A stretch of 64,000 bases of DNA from Bolinopsis microptera. Its lineage: Eukaryota; Ctenophora; Tentaculata; Lobata; Bolinopsidae. A program made the translations under genes and the position numbers. The notes beneath the pieces were generated by a model that worked only from the letters and a program-made list of their open reading frames with translations, searched no databases and was not told the origin of the DNA. Where the stretch lies: assembly GCF_026151205.1 (NCBI RefSeq), contig NC_087083.1, forward strand, positions 4,628,460-4,692,459. The letters are read 5' to 3'. Shown piece after piece: positions 13,001 to 25,000 of this stretch. The first letter of the stretch is position 1. Every line of letters starts with the position of its first letter.

Positions 13001-16000
13001 CTGAGGAGGATGACTCAGGAGGAGGACTGAGAAGTAGGAGGACTGAAGAGTACTGAGGAGGATGGCTGAGGAGGATGGCTAAGCAGGATGGCTGAGGAGG
13101 ATGGCTGAGGAGGATGACTGAGGAGGATGACTGATGAGGATGACTGAGAGGGAGGAGGAGGATCAGGAAGACCCAGGAGGAGGAGAAGGAGGACCCAGGA
13201 GGAGGACCTAGGAGGAGGAGGAGGAGAACTGAGGAGAACTAAGGAGGAGGACGAGGAGGATGGCTGAGGAGGATGACTGAGAGGAAGAGGAGGAGGAGGA
13301 GGAGGACTCAGGAGGAGGAGGAGGACTGAATAGGAGGAGGAGGAGGGGGACTGGGGGAGGACTGAGGAGGAGGAGGAGGAGGACTGAGGAGGATGACTCA
13401 GGAGGAGGAGGACTCAGGGGGAGGACTGAGAAGGAGGAGGACTGAAGAGTACTGAAGAGTACTGAGGAGGATGGCTGAGGAGGATGGCTGAGGAGGATGG
13501 CTGAGGAGGATGGCTGAGGAGGATGACTGAGGAGGATGACTGAGGAGGATGACTGAGGAGGATGACTGAGAGGGAGGAGGAGGATCAGGAAGACCCAGGA
13601 GGAGGAGAAGGAGGACCCAGGAGGAGGACCTAGGAGGAGGATGAGGAGAACTGAGGAGAACTGAGGAGGAGGAAGAGGAGGACTGAATAGGAGGAGGAGA
13701 AGGAGGGGGACTGGGAGAGCCGACTGAGGAGGAGGAGGACTGATGAGAAGGATGAGGAGGAGGACTGAGGAGGAGGACTGAGGACTGAGGAGGAAGAGGA
13801 GGAGGATGAAGAGGAGGAGGAGGACCCAGGAGGAGGAGGATTGAGGAGGAGGACTGAGGAGGATGGCTGAGGAGGATGACTGAGAGGAAGAGGAGGAGGA
13901 GGAGGAGGACTCAGGAGGAGGAGGAGGACTGAATAGGAGGAGGAGGAGGGGGACTGGGGGAGGACTGAGGAGGAGGAGGAGGACCGAGGAGGATGACTCA
14001 GGAGGAGGAGGACTCAGGGGGAGGACTGAGAAGGAGGAGGACTGAAGAGTACTGAAGAGTACTGAGGAGGATGGCTGAGGAGGATGGCTGAGGAGGATGG
14101 CTGAGGAGGATGGCTGAGGAGGATGACTGAGGAGGATGACTGAGGAGGATGACTGAGAAGGAGGAGGAGGATCAGGAAGACCCAGGAGGAGGAGGAGAAG
14201 GAGGACCCAGGAGGAGGACCTAGGAGGAGGAGGAGAACTGAAGAGGAGGAGGAGGAGGACTGAATAGGAGGAGAAGGAGGGGGACTGGGAGAGCCGACTG
14301 AGGAGGAGGAGGACTGATGAGAAGGATGAGGAGGGGGACTGAGGAGGAGGACTGAGGACTGAGGAGGAAGAGGAGGAGGATGAAGATGAGGAGGAGAACC
14401 CAGGAGGAGGAGGACTGAGGAGGAGGACTGAGGAGGATGGCTGAGGAGGATGACTGAGAGGAAGAGGAGGAGGAGGAGGAGGACTCAGGAGGAGGAGGAG
14501 GAGGACTGAGGAGGACTGAGAAGGAGGAGGACTGAGGAGGAGGAGGAGGAGGAGGAGGAGGACTGAATAGGAGGAGGAGGAGGGGGACTGGGGGAGGACT
14601 GAGGAGGAGGATGGAGGACTGAGGATGGAGGACTGAGGAGAAGGATGAGGAGAAGGATGAGGAGGAGGACTGAGGAGGACTGAGGACTGAGGAGGAAGAG
14701 GAGGAGGATGAAGAGGAGGAGGAGGACCCAGGAGGAGGACTCAGGAGGAGGACTCAGGAAGAGGAGGAGGACTGGGGAGGAGGAGGACTGGGGAGGACTG
14801 ATGAGGAGGACTGAGGACGAGGAGGAGGAGTAGGAGGACTGAGGAGGGGAGGAGGAAGAGGACTGAGGAAGATAAGGAAGACCCAGGAGGAGGAGGAGGA
14901 AGAATAGGAGGAGGAAGCATCTAAATGTTATATCCATTTTTGTCCGTTTTTTTCCATTTTTGTCCGTTTTTGTCCGCTCTATTTTTTGTCCGTTTTGAAA
15001 ATATAGGGTACCGAACGGACAAAAAACATGATCCCCCCTATAACAGCAAAAATTGAACATTTTATTTAGCAATTTAGGTGTCCATTAATGTCCGCTAATG
15101 TCCGTATATGTCCGTCTATGTCCGCCAATGTCCGCCTATGTCCGTCTATGTCCGCCTATGTCCGCCTGTGTCCGCTTATGTCCGCCTATGTCCGCCTATG
15201 TCCTGTCCTTTTTGGATTCTATGAGACAAGCGGACATAGACGGACGTGACACCCCCCCTATATACAACTTATGAAGCAACATATACCTTAAAATACTTCG
15301 TTTCGGAAATATGGCCGAAAAAACGGTTTTTGGCTTGACGCAGTTCAAATTTCCGTATTTTTGGCATTTCCGCCTAGGAAGGTCGTAGAGACTATTCTGA
15401 TACACTAAAATGTACATAATGGCCACATTTATATACAACTTATGAAGCAACATGAAAGGCTTATTTTCGGAAATGTGGCTGAAAAACGGATTTTTGCTGA
15501 GCAATAATATTCACAAATGGGCTATTGGACTGTTAACTAGAACGGTCTTAAAGACTCATGAGCAACATAGCCATTAAGAGAGATGCCCAATAAAGTAGAT
15601 CATTCTCTAATTTTTGTAGGTGTTTCTGAACAGAAAGTGACTCATCTTACATCTTGTGACAAATGCTATGTTGCTCATGAGTCTTTAAGACCGTTCTAGT
15701 TAACAGTCCAATAGCCCATTTGTGAATATTATCGCTCAGCAAAAATCCGTTTTTAGCCACATTTTCAAAGTCGGGAAGAAAACGAGATTTGTGACCTTTG
15801 AATAAACGAGATTTTGATGGGGTAATTTGAACATATAAATACCAATTTAAATAAAGCGGTCGAAGAACAGTTCAAAACGATTTTTAAATGGGATAAAGCG
15901 TTGCTGGTAAACATCTCCTTAAATATGACGGTGGCCAGCAGTCCTTTTTTCATATAATCTAAATACTATAATATTCGGAATTGTCGGACCACTTTAATTG

Positions 16001-19000
16001 GGAAAGTCGGAGAGTTCAGAGTAGAGTTTAAGGAGAGTAGAGGATTATGTCATACAATATACTAATGCTTAAAAATACAAAGTTACAACGAATTCTTCAT
16101 GTTATACATCCTGGGTCTCACGATGTGACTCCCCGAGGATCGAAGACGTGGAAATGAAAGATGACATTGCATCAGTGCGTAATGCTCAAAAATGTGTGGA
16201 GAACTCTCTAAAGCATGTTGTGGATTCCATCGTATCTGTCAAGGCGAATGTAGCAACTCTCCAGGAAGCGACCAAACAACAAACTCAAAAAGAAATCTCG
16301 CCTCACCCAACCAGCAACACCGATGTTTTGGATGCGATAAGTGATTTGAAAAGTGCAGTGAGTGATTGCAACAACAGAATCGACAATCTGAGCAAGACAA
16401 ATGTTTTTACACAAACGATAAAGGAGTGCAATGGTAAAATTGATGACCTTGTGGAGAACATAAACGGCACAAAAGATGACCTTCAGTCAATGAGGAAGAT
16501 TCTGAACGACCTTAGTCAAAATGGAGTAGATATCATGAAGAAATCGGTGGAAGACATGGGGAGCTACTACAATAGTGTCTTCTGCGATGAAACAAGGGAG
16601 CACATTAAAGACATCCACGCGTATGTAACACACCAAATGTGCGAGGTCGCAATTCAAACTGACCCTTTGATAAAAGAAATAGCAGCGTTAGGAGACCAAC
16701 CGAACCTAGCCTCGCCTTCGCCCAAATTTGGTTTCCCCGATCCAATAAAGCCCTCCCTGAAAGTCTTGGTCGAAAGTGGGCAACCCATCAACGTTTGGCT
16801 TGTTACCGATTCAATTATGAGACACATTGATGAGTCATGCTTGGAATTTAGGAAATATAGGTTGAATTTCAAAAGAATTGACTTTACATGTAGTGAATCA
16901 CTGACCGGTGAATACATGATGGGGAGCAAAATACCAACAGAGAAGCCTCAACTAATATATGTACATCTCGGCATCAATGATATACACAAAGGAGAGGACA
17001 TTACCAAAATCATCGACAACTTCAAGATCTTTAATGAAATGCTAGAACTAGTATCTCCCACCACCAGACTGGTCATCTCTTGCCCCCTACTGAACGGAAA
17101 CACCTACCAGAACCGACACGTCTTTTCCTTGAGGAGATCCCTGTCCTTATTGGTCAATCAGCAGCAAGACGAGGACCCTAAAACAAAAAGGATTTTCCTT
17201 CAGAGAAATGATAAGTTCTTCATTAACACTCAGTCCACTTCTAAGCAGAACTTGATGTACTTCCGCGATAATCTCCATCTATCAGAAAGAGGAATGCATG
17301 CAATCACCAACACCATGAGAGACACCCTCGACAAGATCTTCAGGGAGTTTGAGCTTCCAGTCTAAATTTTAGTCTTCAAATCATGACCACCAACCCAACC
17401 TCTTGAAAAAATACTATGAATTTACAATCCAAAATTATAAGCTGGAACATCCAATCAACAAATACAACTTTTGGCTCTAAGTTTGATGACCCTCAATTTT
17501 GTGCCGTCTTTGACAAGTTTCCTATTGTCTGCCTTCAAGAAATAAGACAACCTGTCAAACACTCGGGTTACAGGTCCTTCAATAAAACCCGCCGGGACAA
17601 AAAACATGGTGGCGTATGCATAATGGTCCAAAACGAAATATCCAAAGGCGTTAAACTTGAAAAATCCACAATTGAAGATGTTGTTGCCTGTAAACTTGAC
17701 AAAAATTACTTTGGCGTAGATAATGATATATTCATTGTTAACTCATACATTAAGCCAGCTAACACTTCCTCTAAAAACTCAAATATTTCGGGCTTTGACA
17801 CCATCCGTGAACTGGACCAATTTCTCAATGTTCTTTTAAGTAAAGGTGATGTCATTACTTGTGGTGACTTCAACTCGCGTATCGGCCATGACATTGACTT
17901 TATCAAAGAGGACAAATGTGGCTACGAGAGCTTCATTCCCCTGCCAGAAGACTACACCCCACAAGAACTTCCAACCAGGAACTCAAAGGACAAAAAGTCG
18001 AACAATTACAAAAGACCCTTTCTAGAAATGCTTGTCAATAATGAACTCCATATTCTCAATGGGAGAACTTTAGGAGACTCATATGGTGACTTCACTTGTA
18101 TTCAGACCAGCGGTGCCAGCGTTGTTGACTACTTTATTATATCACCAAACTGCAGTAAGTATCTAAGTCATATGACAATCCAGCCGTTCACTTGCTTTTC
18201 TGATCATAAACCACTACTCCTGGCACTCAACTTCTCTCCTTCCAACACTCTTGTAAACACAAAGGCACTCCATGAAACTTACGCTCGAGCCCCACTTCGT
18301 TACAAAATAACTCCTGATAGCCTTTCAAGCTTACGGGATACAATGGTGGACCCACTTGTGGAAGAATGTTCCAAAAGCCTCTTAGAAACAGATTATCCCG
18401 AAGATCTCCTAGGTACATACAAATTAAACGAAGATATCACAGTACACTTGAACAAAATAGCAGACAAATGTCTCCAAAAGACCAAACATCCCAAAATAAC
18501 CAAAAAGGGATCAATAAATAAACAACCCTGGTTCACACAAGCCACCAGAGAAGCTAAAATATCTTGTACTCGTGCAGCTCAAATTGTTTCTGATTTCCCC
18601 AATAGCGATTATCTTCGAAAAAATTTTTACCAAGTAAAAAATACGTACAAAAGTTTAATTGACCGTACAAAAAACAAATATCTTGACAAATTGAATACAG
18701 ATATTGAATCTGGTAAAATTCTTAACTGGAAACAATTCAAAAAACTGAAAAAATTTAAAGGAAGAGTTGACAAATTTGATTGCCATGACATGGACAACTT
18801 TCAAAAATTCTTTGGTAAACTTTATGCCAATGCACATAGCACCATAACTGTAGAGAATAAGGAAGAAATGCTTCAAAATGCAGAGGCTATTAACAATAAT
18901 TTCCAACCATCCCCTGCACAATCAATACTCAATGGCCAGATCTCTGTGGACGAAATATCTACTGCGATCTCTTCACTCAAAAACGGCAAAAGTTCCTCGG

Positions 19001-22000
19001 AGGATATGATATGTAATGAAATACTGAAGACCTTGTCCACAACAAACACACAACTCCTTTGCAAAGTCTTTAACCGCTGTTTGGACACTGGAACTTACCC
19101 ATGGAACAACAGCATTATTACACCCCTACACAAAAAAGGCGACAAAGATAATCCAGACAATTACAGAGCAGTTGCTGTGAGTAGTACAATCGGAAAACTA
19201 TTTTCGACCATCATGTTAAACAGGATAATCAAGTTCAAAAATGAGTACAACCCGGACCCCATAAATCAACTTGGCTTCGCTAAAGGAGCTCAAACATATG
19301 ACCACATACTCACACTCAACACCATTACGTCTAAATACAAAAAGCTCAAGGTTCCCGTCTATGCTGTTTTTGTGGACTTCCGGAAGGCCTTCGACTCTGT
19401 TTGCCGTGAAGCTCTTTTCTTAAAATTAGCTAAACTAGGTATCACTGGCAAAACATTTAATGTTCTTAAACATATGTATAAAAATTCCACTGGCCAGATA
19501 AAACTATCTGGATTTGTCAGCGAAAAATTTGATATCAATAAAGGAACTGAACAGGGTCATCCACTTTCCCCTGATCTATTTAAGATATACATCAGAGATC
19601 TTTCCCCTCGACTAGAATATGATAACTGTCCGAAACTAATGAACCAACTTATCAGTCACTTACTATGGGCAGATGATCTGATACTCTTGGCACTGGACCC
19701 CAAAACCCTCCAAAAGCAACTCGATGCTTTGAACAATTTCTGCTTGGAATGGGGCGTCGAAATTAATGCAGATAAAACTAAACTCATGAAATTTAATGCC
19801 CGTTTTGATACTTATCAGCCGGTTCCCCTCAAAATTGGTGATCACTTGTTAGAAGAAGTCGAGTCATACTGCTATCTAGGAATCGAAATACACAAATCCG
19901 GCACATTCACAAATGCCCGAACTGAGCTCAAAAAGAAAGCCATGCGTGCACTTCATGCCATGAAAAGCTCAGTAAACAAATCCAAATTATCATTCCGCTC
20001 TATAACAACACTCTTTGATGGTCTTATTAAACCTATCGTTCTTTACGGAGCGCCTATTTACACACCTAACATGGCTATCATAAAACACATAACAAAACAA
20101 GTCGATCTCAATATGGATGCCGACACAAAAACAAAATTTCAAACTAGTATCCTCAAGAAAATTAGCCTTCTGAACAGCGAAAAAGTTCACCTTCACTTTC
20201 TTAAATGGTCACTGGGGGTAAATCGTAAAGCCAGCAACGCAGGCGTCTGGGGTGAGTCAGGCCGCTACCCATTAATCTATGAATGTATTAACCTCACTCT
20301 CAAATATAGCCAACGTTTGAAAAATCTCAAAGATAACTCCCTTGTCTCCTTAGCTTTCAAAGAACAGATGAACATGAAATTGGACTGGTACAGGGGTTTG
20401 GAGCCTCTCCTCGCGCTAGACCCATGTTTCTCTACCGATCATGTCACAGCCTACCGCACACTCAAAAACAATCACTCCAAGTTACTTTTCGAAAGAAACC
20501 CGAGTATCGCAAAACCACCAAAAGAGGACTTTCTTATTCACAACGGTTTCAAGAAACGAATTCCTCCTCAATCAACACAACCCATCGGGAGTAAAATATT
20601 CACACCACACGTCATTACTAAAACTTTGAAATGTAACTTTAGAGAATATTGGGGGTCTTGTATCAACACTTCTCGGAAATTAGAATTCTATCGTGACCTA
20701 AAATCCAAATTTAACAAAGAGTATTACCTAGATAGTGTCATTAAATATGCAGACCGTGCTAATATCACAAGACTGCGGATCAGTGCACATCGACTCGAAA
20801 TTGAACTTGGCCGATATAATCAAACTCCACGTGACGAGCGAATATGCTCCTGGTGCAATATAGTCTTAGGTTCTGGTATTATTGAGAATGAAGACCACTT
20901 CCTTAACCATTGTGATCTTAACGCTGCATCGAGGCGAAAAGTCCTAGACAAGATCCAGTCACTCATATCAAATCCAATCAAACCGTCTGCGACATCTTAT
21001 TCTGTTCACAATGTCATCCCTGGAGCAAACGTCCTCAAATTCATCAGCAACAACAGTGAAATCATTGAACTTATCACGAACGAAAGTCAAGTCCACCTCA
21101 CGAGAGTCGTTGCTAGGTTTGCCACTACGTGTTTTAACAACCGCAAGAAATTTGTTGACTCTCTGGCCAGTACATGAACAGTGAACACTGAAAATCACTG
21201 TACCCGCTTTTGTTTCTTTTCGCGCAACGACGAGTGCAAACTGCAAAGTGACCTGGCTCAAGCATTACAGCATTACCAAGGCGACTGAAAACAAAATATT
21301 TTATGTCAAATCTTTATTTTTCACTTTAGTTAAGTTATATTAATATAATAAATTCAAATCTTATGATATTGTTATTATCTTAACAGTTACTATTGTAGCT
21401 CAAGATTTTAAATTTGTATTCCTTGTATTCCTTGTATTCCTTGTATTCCTTGTATTCCTTGGATATGACCTGTTTAAAATATTTCCATCACGTTACATTA
21501 CATAATTCTCAATAAATGTAATAGATTTGTTATAGTGTTGTAATTAGTTTTTATGACATCATGTTTTTGTTTCATGGAGCAGTTACAGCTTCCGAAAATA
21601 TTCTCATCATCCTACCATATGAAGACGTGAATATTTTCGGAAGCCGTATTTAAATTGCTCCACGAAAGAAAAACCCCCTCATTTCACATCAGAATTAATT
21701 TGAAATGAAACATAGTTGTGGTTGTCAATTAAACTTTATCTACGTAATTTAAAATTATGATTATCTACGTAATTTAAAATTATGATTACCGGGCCATTTA
21801 AAGCCAGATCAGACTATTTCAAATTATAACATACCATTCAGTATAGTCTGAGACGAAACGGAATCTCGTTAGCTTTTCGTGTTAAAAGCGATTTCTCAAC
21901 GGTTATCACCTCTCTAGATGATTCTCAAAACATTTGGACTTTATTGCATTTTTGCAATAAAGGCCACACCCTTTTTCAGGGTTTTGCGGTCACTCGAATT

Positions 22001-25000
22001 TTTGTATTTCAGTCCAGGAAGGTCTTAAAGACTATTCCGATACACCAAAATGTGTCTAATAGCCACATTTATATACAACTTATGAAGCAACATATACCTT
22101 AAAATACTTCGTTTCGGAAATATGGCCGAAAAACGGTTTTTGGCTTGACGCAGTTCAAATTTCCGTATTTTTGGCATTTCCGCCTAGGAAGGTCGTAGAG
22201 ACTATTCTGATACACTAAAATGTACATAATGGCCACATTTATATACAACTTATGAAGCAACATAAAAGGCTTATTTTCGGAAATGTGGCTGAAAAACGGA
22301 TTTTTGCTGAGCAATAATATTCACAAATGGGCTATTGGACTGTTAACTAGAACGGTCTTAAAGACTCATGAGCAACATAGCATTTGTCACAAGATGTAAG
22401 ATGAGTCACTTTCTGTTCAGAAACACCTACAAAAATTAGAGAATGATCTACATCTCTCTTAATGGCTATGTTGCTCATGAGTCTTTAAGACCGTTCTAGT
22501 TAACAGTCCAATAGCCCATTTGTGAATATTATCGCTCAGCAAAAATCCGTTTTTAGCCACATTTCCAAAAAATAAGCCTTTTATGTTGCTTCATAAGTTG
22601 TATATAAATGTGGCCATTATGTACATTTTAGTGTATCAGAATAGTCTCTACGACCTTCCTAGGCGGAAATGCCAAAAATACGGAAATTTGAACTGCGTCA
22701 AGCCAAAAACCGTTTTTCGGCCATATTTCCGAAACGAAGCATTTTAAGGTATATGTTGCTTCATAAGTTGTATATAAATGTGGCTATTAGACACATTTTG
22801 GTGTATCGGAATAGTCTTTAAGACCTTCCTGGACTGAAATACAAAAATTCGAGTGACCGCGAAACCCTGAAAAAGGGTGTGGCCGAAAACGCCCTTATTG
22901 CATTTATTTCAAAAATGCAATAAAGTCCAAATGTTTTGAGAATCATCTAGAGAGGTGATAACCGTCGAGAAATCGCTTTTAACACGAAAAGCTAACGAGA
23001 TAGCCTTTTAGAACGGTTGGGATCCGACTAGTAGGACTAGGAACCCTATCCAGGAATAATCTCGTTATAACGTTTAGAATTTTATTCTTGACGAAGCAAA
23101 AAAAGCCGCAAACTATTTGGTTTGGTACATCGTTGGTTCGACATTTCGTTTATTGCAGTAAGCTTAAAATGTTGACTTTAAATGTCTCGGTCTCGTGTCT
23201 TTACGACCTTAATAACGTAAACCGTGACCTTTGAGGCGCGGTCGCGAACCTGGGTGATGCAAATTAACGAGGAGAAGAAATCAAGAATGCTGTGGTATAA
23301 AAATCAAAATACCACATACCTGACTTGCCACCAGAGGTTACTACCACGAGGTTTAGAGGGAACCACTCCGCACTGAAAGTGGACTATTCCAGCACTGTCC
23401 ACTACCCAACCCACCTGGATAATATTTTTATTGAATAATTACTCGAAAATCGAAATTATATAAGATTATAAAAATATCATTATGTGACAAAGTTATGATT
23501 TAAGCACAGATTGCTCAAATCCAACGATAAGTAGTGACCTCCTGCACTTAGAACCACCTCAACCCTCTGTTGATTAATTTATCATAATATGATTATTGTT
23601 GAGCAGCAGCTACTGCATGATCGCTATATTGATATTGTTTTATTTTGCCGTAGAAATAAATTGTAGTTTTGTTATAAATAATTGTTTTTCTATTAAGGGT
23701 ATTATGCAATGCGCAGCTTAATGCATTAAAAATTATTTTAACCAACAAGTTGAGCACAGCTTGATACAGATTTATTAAGCAATAAGGCCAATTTGCACGT
23801 GACACGCGTAGTGTACTGATGTGTATAAGACATGAGTAAAATTCAATTTTTGCTTACAATTTCTAAAAACAACGAAAATGCCAAACGCGACTCATTATAT
23901 TACATAAAGTGTGCTGTATAGAAATTTTACAGTTTTTACTGAATTTCTGTCCAGCGACCAATTCGTGGGTTAGCTGTGGATAGCATATGACACGATCCAA
24001 AGTCAGACTCCCGAAATTATGAAAAATGGAAAATCACCAATATGCACAATTATCGGTTTAAAATATTAACTTTCTTAGACTGAAATTGCTCAGGAGTCGC
24101 ACAAGTTGTTCTAGCATCCTAAATTTTCAAAAATATAGTTCACATTATGATCATTCAACCAATCTATGGTCATTAAAACTGTTATGTGTTTTTCATTTAA
24201 CAAATTGGCAAGAATTGATCACCCCTTAATATCAAGGGAACTGAAAAATACAATTTTCCTGCATATGATATTATTAACTGTAAATTCCAGCACTCCCTAT
24301 CTAATATCCATCAAGTTTTACAACAAACATGTCATTAAAAAAGTCCACATAAAATTCCTCACCTCCCAGCTCCTCCCCACGTGGCACCTCTTAACGTTGT
24401 TAACACTGAGCACGTGCCAGGAATTGCCCAGGGGCTGAGCAGGAGTGATGCCGTGTCTTATCACCAGTTTACCCGAGTCCAGCACACCCCAGACCACACT
24501 GCTGTTTACGGAGAGGGAGGTGATGTTGAGGTTCTGAGTGGATACTGGAACCCACTTCTCACCCTGGGAGGAGACCAAGTTATGGTTTCTTTTGTAGGTT
24601 TATAAACAAGACGCGTTGGAGTTGGACTCGTCGACGGTCTTGAAAGCTAACATTTGGAACAAATATTTTACGAGTATCACCCGTTAATGGTTTCCTGGGT
24701 TTTATTGATACACTGGGTTGTATGATTAGTAGAGGGTAGTAAATATTAATAGAGGTTATATATTAGTGTTGGTTGAATAAAGTCGGTCGTTTTCTCCTTG
24801 TATTGAGAGTTTCAATATAATTCGATACCTAATTATCCTTCGTATTCATTGAAATTGAAGGGTGCCGCGTTTCCGCAGCACCCGCTACCACAAATTATAT
24901 GCCCAGAGTAGGACGATTTGTCCTAACTGCAGATTTCATCTAACCGTTGTGCAATGGAAAGACTCCGCCCGGAGGAAAACCCTAAAAGATCGGTTTTAAC

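Larger units (their letters stand above)
11345..15767. repeat. Tandem duplication, copy A
   Basis: Begins aagtcgggaagaaaacgag and contains, in order, the left unit (11345-11705), the right unit (11707-12108) and a foldback element that is split by a 2.9-kb insertion (12322-15258) and truncated on its right arm at about 15765, where copy B begins. In copy A the left and right units are contiguous; in copy B they are separated by a LINE. Near-identity of the copies implies a recent duplication. Confidence 0.8.
12109..15767. mobile_element. Foldback element, interrupted and truncated copy (in copy A)
   Basis: The left arm starts atctcgttagc at 12109 and resumes after the insertion at 15265. The loop is 15571-15665. 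The right arm runs 15666-15765 and is cut short. The loop is inverted relative to the intact copy at 21863-23001 and carries about 10 extra bases (cccaataaag). Confidence 0.75.
16114..21460 (+). mobile_element. LINE (esterase-ORF1 type), inserted in duplication copy B
   Basis: A non-LTR retrotransposon with two intact frames, a 50-bp spacer, a short 3' UTR and a tail of about five TTGTATTCC repeats (21417-21460). The 5' end is probably truncated: the ORF1 frame stays open leftward to the insertion junction, with no leader. No obvious target-site duplication; instead a few target bases are missing. An esterase-bearing ORF1 with an APE/RT ORF2 and a short-repeat 3' tail is typical of CR1/L2-like LINEs (family knowledge). 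Exact clade not determined. Confidence 0.85.
15768..23001. repeat. Tandem duplication, copy B (split by LINE)
   Basis: The left unit at 15768-16113 matches 11345-11702, and the right unit at 21460-21862 matches 11707-12108, followed by an intact foldback element. The LINE lies exactly between the two halves; copy A shows the pre-insertion arrangement, minus about 7 bases (ttggaca) lost at the insertion point. Confidence 0.8.

Noticed and set aside
14485-15072. 195-residue Ser/Leu/Pro frame on the minus strand
   Set aside because: Translation of the GGA/TCC array; composition follows the repeat and no domain is present.
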